Position numbers and translations under genes: made by a program. Below are positions 57,336 to 64,000 of a stretch of 64,000 nucleotides of DNA, in pieces. The notes beneath the pieces were generated by a model. It did not search any database. It worked only from the letters and a program-made list of their open reading frames with translations, and had not been told where the DNA came from. The DNA lies in contig NZ_JAPEMU010000001.1 in NCBI RefSeq assembly GCF_026342405.1, positions 6,262,001 to 6,326,000 of the forward strand. Direction: 5' to 3'. Each line of letters begins with the position of its first letter. The first letter of the stretch is position 1. This DNA comes from Kitasatospora sp. NBC_00240. Lineage in GTDB: Bacteria; Actinomycetota; Actinomycetes; Streptomycetales; Streptomycetaceae.

Positions 57336-58796
57336 GTGAGCGCCAACGCAACGACCGGGTTCTGCCGGGTCACCGTTGTGGCACCGGACAGCCGGATCGA
57401 CGTCGCACTGCCGGAGGACGTCCCGCTCGCGGACGTCTATCCCGAGGTGCTGAGGCTGTCCGGGCAGACCCAGCCGGACGGCGCCCCGACCGGGTTCCAC
57501 CTGGTACGCCGCGACGGCACCGTGCTCGACAGCGGCCTGCCGCTGGCCGCCCAGCAGGTCCGCGACGGCGACCTGCTGAGCCTGCGTCCGTTCGCCGAGT
57601 CGCTGCCGCCGGCCGTCTACGACGACGTGGCCGACGCGATCGCCACCGCCGTCGAGGCCGACCGCCGGTTCTGGAGCCCCGAGCTGATGCGGGCCTTCGG
57701 CCTGATCGGCGCCGGCGTGCTGCTCGCCCTGCTCGGCTTCGCGCTCTGGTTCTCCGACCTGCGGCACGACATGCACGGCCTGGCCGGGATCCTCTCCGGC
57801 GTGACCGCCGTGGTGCTGACCTCCTTCGCCGCCGTCCGCGCCCGGGTCTACCAGGACCACGACGCGGCCCTGGCGCTCGGCCTCGGCGCGCTGCCGCACG
57901 CCCTGATCGGCGGCAGCGGCATCATCGCCGTCGCCACCCTCGGCGACGGACCGGGCCGGCTGCAGTTCCTGACCGGCTGCGTGGCCGTGCTGGTGGTGTC
58001 CGTCCTGCTGGTCGGCCTGCTGCCGGAGAAGGACTCGATCTTCGTCGCCTCCGCCTTCCTGGCGGCCGCCGGCACCTTCGCCACCTTCGCCGCCGTGCTG
58101 CTGCCGGACACCCCGGCCAGCCACATCGCGGCCGTCACCGGCGTCGCCGCGGTCGCGGTGATCGGCTTCCTGCCCGGCCTGTCGGCCCGCTTCGCCCGGC
58201 TGCCCGTCGGCTTCAGCGCCCCCGGCCAGGCCCGGACCCGCAGCCGCGACTACGACGAGGAGAGCTCGCGCGCCGAGAGCGTCCAGTACGAGCGGATCGC
58301 GCAGCAGGCCCGCCGCGGCCACGAGGTGCTGGTCGGCCTGGTCGGCGGCTGCGCCGCGGTGATCGTCGGTGCCTGCACCGTGCTGGGCTTCACCGATGCG
58401 CTCTTCCCGCAGCTGCTCGCCCTGACCATCGGCATCTCGACCATGCTGCGGGCGCGGCTGTTCCGCTACACCGCGCAGGTCTTCAGCCTCACCATCGCCG
58501 GCCTGCTGGGCCTGTCGCTGCTGATCCTGGGCCTGTCGCTGCACACCCCGCTGTTCCTGCTGAAGGTCCACCCCGGCAGCACCTCGGCGGACCTGCGGAC
58601 CATCTGGCTGGGCGCCTCGATCGCGTTCGGCGCGGCCGTGCTGACCGCGATCGCGCTGGTCGTCCCGCGGCTGGGGGTCTCGCCGTTCTGGGGCCGCATC
58701 CTCGACCTGGTCGACAGCCTGACCCTGATGGCGCTCGTCCCGCTGACGCTGGCCGTGCTCGACATCTACAACCTGGTGCGCGGCGCCACCGGCTGA
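57336..58796 (+). CDS. eccD: Type VII secretion integral membrane protein EccD
   Basis: This 486-residue polytopic membrane subunit forms the bulk of the ESX membrane pore complex. A ubiquitin-like N-terminal domain (~residues 1-95: FCRVTVVAPDSRIDVALPEDVPLADVYPEVLRL) is followed by about eleven transmembrane helices, with a longer cytoplasmic loop near residue ~300 (QARTRSRDYDEESSRAES). Size and layout match EccD. GTG at 57336 follows GAGGGGGAGCGCTG. It is divergent from eccC and followed by a hairpin and rpsO. Confidence 0.93.
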   Translation: MSANATTGFCRVTVVAPDSRIDVALPEDVPLADVYPEVLRLSGQTQPDGAPTGFHLVRRDGTVLDSGLPLAAQQVRDGDLLSLRPFAESLPPAVYDDVADAIATAVEADRRFWSPELMRAFGLIGAGVLLALLGFALWFSDLRHDMHGLAGILSGVTAVVLTSFAAVRARVYQDHDAALALGLGALPHALIGGSGIIAVATLGDGPGRLQFLTGCVAVLVVSVLLVGLLPEKDSIFVASAFLAAAGTFATFAAVLLPDTPASHIAAVTGVAAVAVIGFLPGLSARFARLPVGFSAPGQARTRSRDYDEESSRAESVQYERIAQQARRGHEVLVGLVGGCAAVIVGACTVLGFTDALFPQLLALTIGISTMLRARLFRYTAQVFSLTIAGLLGLSLLILGLSLHTPLFLLKVHPGSTSADLRTIWLGASIAFGAAVLTAIALVVPRLGVSPFWGRILDLVDSLTLMALVPLTLAVLDIYNLVRGATG

Positions 58797-58822
58797 CCGC
58801 CGCCGCCCCGCAGGCCCGTCCG

Positions 58823-58863
58823 GTGCCCGCCGCCGACCCCGTCCGGGGACCGGTGGCGGGCAC
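58823..58863 (+). terminator. Terminator hairpin after eccD
   Basis: An outer 9-bp stem GTGCCCGCC/GGCGGGCAC encloses an inner CCCC/GGGG stem. It lies 27 bases after the eccD stop and upstream of rpsO. Confidence 0.75.
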
Positions 58864-59006
58864 TGGTACGCTTGGCCATTGAGCGCAGCCGTGCGCCCCG
58901 GCCCGAGGCCGGGCGGACCGCGGCGGCGCCCGAAGTACGACACCGAGTCCTTTCCAGATCCTGTGCCGTAGACCAGGATCGCTCGGATCACCTTGAAGGA
59001 GTTGCT

Positions 59007-59297
59007 GTGGCTCTCGACGCCGCTGTCAAGAAGCAGATCTTCGCCGAGTTCGGCCAGAAGGAGGGCGACACCGGCTCCCCCGAGGTCCAGGTCGCCATGC
59101 TCTCGCGCCGTATCTCGGACCTGACCGAGCACCTCAAGCTGCACAAGCACGACCACCACTCGCGTCGTGGCCTGCTGATCCTCGTCGGTCAGCGCCGTCG
59201 CCTGCTGCAGTACCTGGCCAAGAAGGACATCGAGCGCTTCCGTACGCTCGTCGACCGTCTGGGCATCCGTCGCGGTGCCGCCGGCGGCGCCCGCTAA
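59007..59297 (+). CDS. rpsO: 30S ribosomal protein S15
   Basis: This 96-residue S15 binds 16S rRNA early in 30S assembly. It reads ALDAAVKKQIFAEFGQKEGDTGSPEVQVAMLSRRISDLTEHLKLHKHDHHSRRGLLILVGQRRRLLQYL, clearly S15. The GTG start at 59007 is fixed by AAGGAG eight bases upstream and by family alignment. It is followed by a strong hairpin and then pnp, the conserved rpsO-pnp pair. Confidence 0.97.
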   Translation: MALDAAVKKQIFAEFGQKEGDTGSPEVQVAMLSRRISDLTEHLKLHKHDHHSRRGLLILVGQRRRLLQYLAKKDIERFRTLVDRLGIRRGAAGGAR

Positions 59298-59308
59298 GAC
59301 CGCCGCTC

Positions 59309-59339
59309 GGGGCGGCTCCCCACACCGGGGAGCCGCCCC
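59309..59339 (+). terminator. Hairpin between rpsO and pnp
   Basis: A perfect 13-bp stem GGGGCGGCTCCCC with a 5-base loop starts 12 bases after the rpsO stop. In S. coelicolor the rpsO-pnp readthrough transcript is processed by RNase III (AbsB) in this interval. This hairpin is a candidate site here. Confidence 0.8.
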
Positions 59340-59737
59340 TCGCGCGTATGCCGCCCGCGGTGGGCGGCACATAACAACTCGCGTCCACCTCCCCGGGTGG
59401 CCGAGGATTGCACCGTAGGGTTGTGGGCATGCCGGGTGATGGCGCAAACGGAGCGCCGCCCGGGCACCAGCCCGAACCCCACGCGGGACGAAGGCTTCAA
59501 ACGGAAGCCGCCCGCATCCAGGAGAGCGTCCAGCCGCGACCGCCGACCAGGCCTGGCAGCCGAGAGTCGCCGGTCCTCGGTAGTGGCCGCCGGAAGCCCC
59601 GCAGATCGAGCGGGGCGCCCCGGAGGCTTCGATCGAAGACCGGCCCGACCGCCAGCCCTTCCAGAAGGGCCCAGGGCCACCGGCAGGCAAGCGCAGGGAC
59701 GCTCTCCGGGAGACGTACGAAAGAGGAGATCTTCCAG
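59340..59737 (+). promoter_or_regulatory. Structured pnp leader with possible internal promoter
   Basis: This ~400-base leader lies between the rpsO hairpin and pnp. A TAGGGT box at 59416-59421 could be a -10 element. Hairpins seen include 59350-59368 (GCCGCCC/GGGCGGC), 59493-59509 (GGCTTC/GAAGCC), 59596-59616 (GCCCCGC/GCGGGGC) and the palindrome CTTCGATCGAAG at 59627-59638. The pnp frame stays open through much of it, but codon use and content look non-coding. Autoregulation by PNPase or RNase III is plausible. Confidence 0.5.
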
Positions 59738-61945
59738 GTGGAAGAGAACGTGTTCTACGCCGAGGCCGTTATCGACAACGGTTCCTTCGGCACCCGTACC
59801 ATCCGCTTCGAGACCGGCCGTCTGGCCCGTCAGGCCGCCGGCTCCGCCGTGGCCTACCTCGACGACGACACCATGGTGCTGTCGGCCACCAGCGCGTCCA
59901 AGCAGCCGAAGGAGCACTTCGACTTCTTCCCGCTGACCGTGGACGTCGAGGAGCGGATGTACGCCGCGGGCCGGATCCCCGGTTCGTTCTTCCGTCGTGA
60001 GGGCCGGCCGTCCGAGGACGCCATCCTCACCTGCCGTCTGATCGACCGCCCGCTGCGCCCGTCCTTCGTCAAGGGCCTGCGCAACGAGATCCAGGTCGTC
60101 GTCACCGTGATGGCGCTCAACCCGGACCACCTGTACGACGTGGTGGCCATCAACGCCGCCTCGGCGTCCACCCAGCTGGCGGGCCTGCCGTTCTCCGGCC
60201 CGATCGGTGGCGTCCGCGTCGCGCTGATCAAGGGCCAGTGGGTGGCCTTCCCGACCCACAGCGAGCTCGAGGACGCCGTCTTCGACATGGTCGTGGCCGG
60301 CCGCACGCTGCCGGACGGCGACGTCGCGATCATGATGGTCGAGGCCGAGGCCACCGACAAGACGATCAAGCTCGTCGAGGGCGGCGCCGACGCGCCGACC
60401 GAGGACGTGGTCGCCGCCGGTCTGGACGCCGCGAAGCCGTTCATCAAGATCCTCTGCGCCGCGCAGTCCCAGCTGGCCGCCCAGGCCGCCAAGCCCACCG
60501 GCGAGTTCCCGGTCTTCCTGGACTACCAGGACGACGTGTTCGCGGCCCTGACCAACGCGGTCAAGGACGAGCTGGCCCAGGCGCTGACCATCGCCGGCAA
60601 GCAGGAGCGCAACAACGAGCTGGACCGCGTCAAGGCGATCGCCGCCGAGAAGCTCCTGCCGGAGTTCGAGGGCCGCGAGAAGGAGATCAGCGCCGCGTAC
60701 AACGCGCTGACCAAGAAGGTCGTGCGCGAGCGCGTCATCAAGGACAAGGTCCGCATCGACGGCCGCGGCGTCACGGACATCCGTACGCTGGCCGCCGAGG
60801 TCGAGGCCATCCCCCGCGTGCACGGCTCGGCCCTGTTCGAGCGTGGCGAGACCCAGATCCTGGGCGTCACCACCCTCAACATGCTCCGCATGGAGCAGCA
60901 GCTCGACACGCTCTCCCCGGAGACGCGTCGCCGCTACATGCACAACTACAACTTCCCGCCGTACTCGGTCGGCGAGACCGGCCGCGTGGGCTCGCCCAAG
61001 CGCCGCGAGATCGGCCACGGCGCGCTGGCGGAGCGGGCGATCATCCCCGTGCTGCCGACCCGCGAGGAGTTCCCCTACGCGATCCGCCAGGTCTCCGAGG
61101 CGCTGAGCTCCAACGGCTCCACCTCGATGGGCTCGGTCTGCGCCTCCACCATGTCGCTGCTGAACGCCGGTGTGCCGCTGAAGGCCGCCGTCGCCGGTAT
61201 CGCCATGGGCCTCATCTCGCAGGAGATCGACGGTGAGACGCACTACGTCGCGCTGACCGACATCCTGGGTGCCGAGGACGCGTACGGCGACATGGACTTC
61301 AAGGTCGCCGGTACCCGCAACTTCATCACCGCCCTCCAGCTGGACACCAAGCTGAACGGCATCCCGGCCTCCGTCCTCGCGGCTGCGCTCAAGCAGGCCA
61401 AGGACGCCCGTCTGCACATCCTCGATGTGATGAACGAGGCCATCGACGCGCCCGACGAGATGTCGCCGAACGCGCCGCGCATCATCACCATCAAGATCCC
61501 GGTGGACAAGATCGGTGAGGTCATCGGCCCGAAGGGCAAGATGATCAACCAGATCCAGGAGGACACCGGCGCGGACATCACCATCGAGGACGACGGCACC
61601 ATCTACATCGGTGCCATCGACGGTCCCTCGGCGGAGGCTGCCCGTACGACGATCAACCAGATCGCCAACCCGACCATGCCGGAGGTCGGCGAGCGCTACC
61701 TGGGCACCGTGGTGAAGACCACGACGTTCGGCGCGTTCGTTTCGCTCATGCCGGGCAAGGACGGCCTGCTGCACATCTCGCAGATCCGCAAGCTCGCCGG
61801 TGGCAAGCGCGTGGAGAACGTCGAGGACGTGCTGGCCGTCGGCGCCAAGGTCCAGGTCGAGATCGCCGAGATCGACCCGCGCGGCAAGCTGTCGCTGATC
61901 CCGGTCGTCGAGGGCGAAGAGGGCGGCGAGGCAGCGTCGGAGTGA
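59738..61945 (+). CDS. pnp: Polynucleotide phosphorylase / guanosine pentaphosphate synthetase
   Basis: This 735-residue 3'-5' phosphorolytic exoribonuclease and polyadenylating enzyme was first described in streptomycetes as GpsI. Two RNase PH-like domains are visible (VDVEERMYAAGRIPGSFFRREGRPSEDAILTCRLIDRPLRP and the catalytic second half with SSNGSTSMGSVCASTMSLLNAGVP). A KH domain follows (IGEVIGPKGKMINQIQEDTGADI), then an S1 domain (YLGTVVKTTTFGAFVSLMPGKDGLLHIS). The GTG at 59738 has AGAGGAG upstream and gives the family N-terminus. It lies downstream of rpsO. Confidence 0.97.
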   Translation: MEENVFYAEAVIDNGSFGTRTIRFETGRLARQAAGSAVAYLDDDTMVLSATSASKQPKEHFDFFPLTVDVEERMYAAGRIPGSFFRREGRPSEDAILTCRLIDRPLRPSFVKGLRNEIQVVVTVMALNPDHLYDVVAINAASASTQLAGLPFSGPIGGVRVALIKGQWVAFPTHSELEDAVFDMVVAGRTLPDGDVAIMMVEAEATDKTIKLVEGGADAPTEDVVAAGLDAAKPFIKILCAAQSQLAAQAAKPTGEFPVFLDYQDDVFAALTNAVKDELAQALTIAGKQERNNELDRVKAIAAEKLLPEFEGREKEISAAYNALTKKVVRERVIKDKVRIDGRGVTDIRTLAAEVEAIPRVHGSALFERGETQILGVTTLNMLRMEQQLDTLSPETRRRYMHNYNFPPYSVGETGRVGSPKRREIGHGALAERAIIPVLPTREEFPYAIRQVSEALSSNGSTSMGSVCASTMSLLNAGVPLKAAVAGIAMGLISQEIDGETHYVALTDILGAEDAYGDMDFKVAGTRNFITALQLDTKLNGIPASVLAAALKQAKDARLHILDVMNEAIDAPDEMSPNAPRIITIKIPVDKIGEVIGPKGKMINQIQEDTGADITIEDDGTIYIGAIDGPSAEAARTTINQIANPTMPEVGERYLGTVVKTTTFGAFVSLMPGKDGLLHISQIRKLAGGKRVENVEDVLAVGAKVQVEIAEIDPRGKLSLIPVVEGEEGGEAASE

Positions 61946-61963
61946 CGCGCCCCTAGCTCACCG

Positions 61964-61998
61964 CGGCCCGCACACTCCCACCCGGAGCGTGCGGGCCG
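61964..61998 (+). terminator. Hairpin between pnp and the M16 peptidase
   Basis: A 10-bp stem CGGCCCGCAC/GTGCGGGCCG starts 18 bases after the pnp stop, with a further CTCC/GGAG pairing inside. It may reduce but not abolish readthrough into the peptidase gene. Confidence 0.8.
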
Positions 61999-62035
61999 CA
62001 CCCTGTTGTCATTGCATTGCTTGAGAGGAACACTC

Positions 62036-63388
62036 GTGGCCCAGGCCTCGGCTGCGAAGCAGCGCCCCGGCACCACCCGCACCCTGCTGAAGGGCACCGA
62101 CGGAGCCGGCACCGTCCGCCGTACCGTCCTCCCCGGCGGCCTGCGGGTCGTCACCGAGACCCTGCCGACGGTGCGCTCCGCGACCTTCGGCATCTGGGTC
62201 GGCGTCGGCTCCCGGGACGAGACCCCGGTGCTGAACGGCGCCACCCACTACCTGGAGCACCTGCTCTTCAAGGGCACCGAGCGGCGCAACGCCCTGGACA
62301 TCTCGGCCGCCCTGGACGCGGTCGGCGGCGAGATGAACGCCTTCACCGCGAAGGAGAACACCTGCTACTACGCGCGGGTGCTCGACACCGACCTGCCGCT
62401 GGCCATAGACGTGGTCTGCGACATGCTCACCGGCTCGCTGATCCGCCCCGAGGACGTGGAGGCCGAGCGCGGCGTCATCCTCGAGGAGATGGCGATGGCC
62501 GAGGACGACCCGGGCGACGTGGTGCACGACCTCTTCGCCAAGGTGATCTACGGCACCGGCCCGCTCGGCCGCCCGATCCTCGGCACCCAGGAGACGGTGA
62601 AGAACCTCTCCCGCGACCAGATCGCCGGCTTCTTCCAGCGCCGCTACCGGCCCGAGAACCTGGTCGTCGCGGCGGCCGGCAACCTGGACCACCGCAAGGT
62701 CGTCAAGCAGGTCGAGCAGGCCTTCGCCGCCGTCCTGGCCAAGTCCGACGCCGCCCCGGCGGAGGCCCGCCGCGGGGTCAAGGCCCTGCGCACGGCCGGC
62801 CGGGTGGAGACCCTCAACCGGCCGACCGAGCAGGCCCACCTGGTGCTCGGCGTGCCCGGTGTGCCGCGCCACGACGAGCGCCGCTGGGCGCTGGGCGTGC
62901 TGAACGCCGTCCTCGGCGGCGGGATGAGCTCGCGGCTCTTCCAGGAGGTCCGGGAGAAGCGCGGGCTGGCCTACTCCGTGTACTCCTACTCCTCCTCGTA
63001 CTCCGACAGCGGCCTGTTCGGCATCTACGCGGGCTGCCAGCCCAAGCGGGTGGAGCAGGTGCTGGAGATCTGCCGCGTCGAGCTCGCCAAGGTGATCGAG
63101 GAGGGCATCACCGAGGAGGAGCTGCGCCGCGCGATCGGCCAGATCTCGGGCTCCACCGTGCTCGGCATGGAGGACACCGGCTCGCTGATGAACCGGATCG
63201 GCAAGGCGGAGCTCAGCTACGGCCACCACCTGTCGGTCGACGACATGCTGGCCAAGATCGCCGCCGTCACCCTGGACGACGTCCAGGCGGTCGCGCGGGA
63301 CGTGCTGGGCGCCCACCGGCCCTCGCTCGCGGTGATCGGCCCGATCACCGCCAAGCGGGCCGACCGGCTCGCCGAACTGCTCGCCTGA
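62036..63388 (+). CDS. M16 family zinc metallopeptidase (pitrilysin-like)
   Basis: This 450-residue single-chain M16B peptidase of the processing-peptidase type has the inverted zinc motif HYLEH in THYLEHLLFKGTERR, with the distal glutamate in EAERGVILEEMAMAEDDP. The second half has the substrate-binding pair R-Y region SSRLFQEVREKRGLAYSVYSYSSSY. GTG at 62036 follows GAGAGGAACACTC. It commonly lies after pnp in actinobacteria; the substrate is unknown. The next gene, dapB, starts 64 bases downstream. Confidence 0.95.
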   Translation: MAQASAAKQRPGTTRTLLKGTDGAGTVRRTVLPGGLRVVTETLPTVRSATFGIWVGVGSRDETPVLNGATHYLEHLLFKGTERRNALDISAALDAVGGEMNAFTAKENTCYYARVLDTDLPLAIDVVCDMLTGSLIRPEDVEAERGVILEEMAMAEDDPGDVVHDLFAKVIYGTGPLGRPILGTQETVKNLSRDQIAGFFQRRYRPENLVVAAAGNLDHRKVVKQVEQAFAAVLAKSDAAPAEARRGVKALRTAGRVETLNRPTEQAHLVLGVPGVPRHDERRWALGVLNAVLGGGMSSRLFQEVREKRGLAYSVYSYSSSYSDSGLFGIYAGCQPKRVEQVLEICRVELAKVIEEGITEEELRRAIGQISGSTVLGMEDTGSLMNRIGKAELSYGHHLSVDDMLAKIAAVTLDDVQAVARDVLGAHRPSLAVIGPITAKRADRLAELLA

Positions 63389-63403
63389 ACCCGCCCGCTC
63401 GTA

Positions 63404-63420
63404 CCGGGCGCTTCGCCCGG
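63404..63420 (+). terminator. Small hairpin before dapB
   Basis: CCGGGCG and CGCCCGG pair around a CTT loop 15 bases after the peptidase stop and 32 bases before dapB. It is short, so it may be an attenuator or RNA-stabilising loop rather than a terminator. Confidence 0.4.
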
Positions 63421-63452
63421 CTCGCTCGTTGCTCGTCGGAAAGGACGAACTC

Positions 63453-64000
63453 ATGACGCTGCGCGTCGCCGTCATCGGGGCCAAGGGCCGGATCGGCTCG
63501 GAGGCGGTCAGGGCCGTCGAGGCGGCCCCCGACCTCGAACTGGTCGCCGCCCTCGGCCGGGACTCCGAGCTGGGCGAGCTGACCGAGGCGGGTGCCGAGG
63601 TCGTCGTCGAGCTGACCCACCCCGACTCGGTGATGCGCAACCTGGAGTTCTGCACCGCAAACGGCATCCACTCCGTGGTCGGCACCACCGGCTGGACCCC
63701 GGAGCGGATCGAGCTGCTGGAGGGCTGGCTGGCCGCCGCCCCGGGCACCGGCACGCTGATCGCGCCGAACTTCTCCATCGGCGCCGTCCTCACCATGCAG
63801 TTCGCCCAGCAGGCGGCCAAGTACTTCGAGTCCGTCGAGGTCGTCGAGCTGCACCACAACCGGAAGGCCGACGCGCCCTCCGGTACCGCCACCCGGACCG
63901 CCCAGCTGATCGCCGCCGCCCGGGACGCCGCCGGCCTGCCGCGCCAGTCGGACCCGACCACGCACGGCCTGCCCGGCGCGCGCGGCGCCGACGTGGACGG
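63453..64000 (+). CDS. dapB: 4-hydroxy-tetrahydrodipicolinate reductase (3' truncated)
   Basis: This is the first ~182 residues of DapB, the NAD(P)H-dependent enzyme of lysine/diaminopimelate synthesis that supplies peptidoglycan DAP. The nucleotide-binding motif is GAKGRIG (residues 9-15), then VVGTTGWTPERI and APNFSIGAVL. The catalytic VVELHHNRKADAPSGTATRTA contains the HH..K signature. ATG at 63453 follows AAAGGACGAACTC. The gene runs off the end of the window; family length is about 250 residues. Confidence 0.95.
   Translation, partial: MTLRVAVIGAKGRIGSEAVRAVEAAPDLELVAALGRDSELGELTEAGAEVVVELTHPDSVMRNLEFCTANGIHSVVGTTGWTPERIELLEGWLAAAPGTGTLIAPNFSIGAVLTMQFAQQAAKYFESVEVVELHHNRKADAPSGTATRTAQLIAAARDAAGLPRQSDPTTHGLPGARGADVD

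Noticed and set aside
59408..59737. In-frame N-terminal extension of pnp by about 110 codons.
   Set aside because: The extension has no similarity to PNPase, contains hairpins, and the GTG at 59738 has a good ribosome site and the family N-terminus.
1..64000. tRNA, rRNA, insertion sequence, phage or integrase genes.
   Set aside because: Reading both strands I found no cloverleaf with a conserved T-loop, no transposase or integrase motifs, and no terminal inverted repeats with target duplications. A tRNA scan would be decisive.

Overview
The window is very G+C-rich chromosomal DNA from a Streptomyces-like actinomycete (family Streptomycetaceae; Kitasatospora or Streptomyces). This rests on the strong third-position G/C bias, frequent GTG starts, long perfect hairpins without U-tracts as terminators, and the gene order gabT / pucR / ALDH ... 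dxr-rip-ispG ... rimP-nusA-ylxR-infB-ylxP-rbfA-nrnA-truB-ribF ... ESX type VII secretion ... rpsO-pnp-M16 peptidase-dapB, which is the conserved core arrangement of that family. No insertion sequence, prophage, CRISPR array, rRNA or tRNA gene was found.

Layout. (1) 1-7.7 kb: a truncated Mrr-like protein, a DUF6278-like protein, a ZIP metal transporter, a LysR/EamA divergent pair, a MarR/DUF2218 divergent pair whose shared promoter region resembles iron boxes, a PAP2 phosphatase and gabT. (2) 7.9-13.4 kb: a membrane-anchored P-loop ATPase, a PucR regulator and an aldehyde dehydrogenase, which with gabT form a probable GABA/amine catabolic neighbourhood. (3) 13.4-17.4 kb: a MarR-SDR operon divergent from a quinone oxidoreductase, ABM monooxygenase and ALDH operon, with two TTGA-N5-TCAA operator-like sites between them. 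(4) 17.6-25.3 kb: MEP isoprenoid genes dxr and ispG flanking a site-2 protease, two GNAT acetyltransferases, an aminoglycoside/hydroxyurea-type kinase and a DUF4439 lipoprotein. (5) 25.6-39.8 kb: the transcription/translation operon rimP-nusA-ylxR-infB, then ylxP-rbfA-nrnA-truB, a 1366-residue pseudoprotease/P-loop NTPase fusion, and ribF.

(6) 39.9-58.8 kb: a complete ESX-type secretion locus. The minus strand carries eccE, a small unknown protein and a MinD/EspI-like ATPase with extreme P/Q/A/Y-rich tails. The plus strand carries eccB, two WXG100 substrates and the mycosin protease. These are followed by a SigE-family sigma factor with a membrane protein of duplicated architecture, an APC permease, and the divergent eccC and eccD. 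(7) 59-64 kb: rpsO, a structured leader, pnp, an M16 peptidase and the 5' part of dapB.

The most interesting candidates are the pseudotrypsin-NTPase giant protein, the sigma factor plus duplicated membrane protein embedded in the secretion locus, the unknown EccE-coupled protein, the low-complexity-flanked MinD ATPase and the membrane P-loop ATPase beside the GABA regulator. All functions are read from sequence motifs by eye; no database search was possible.
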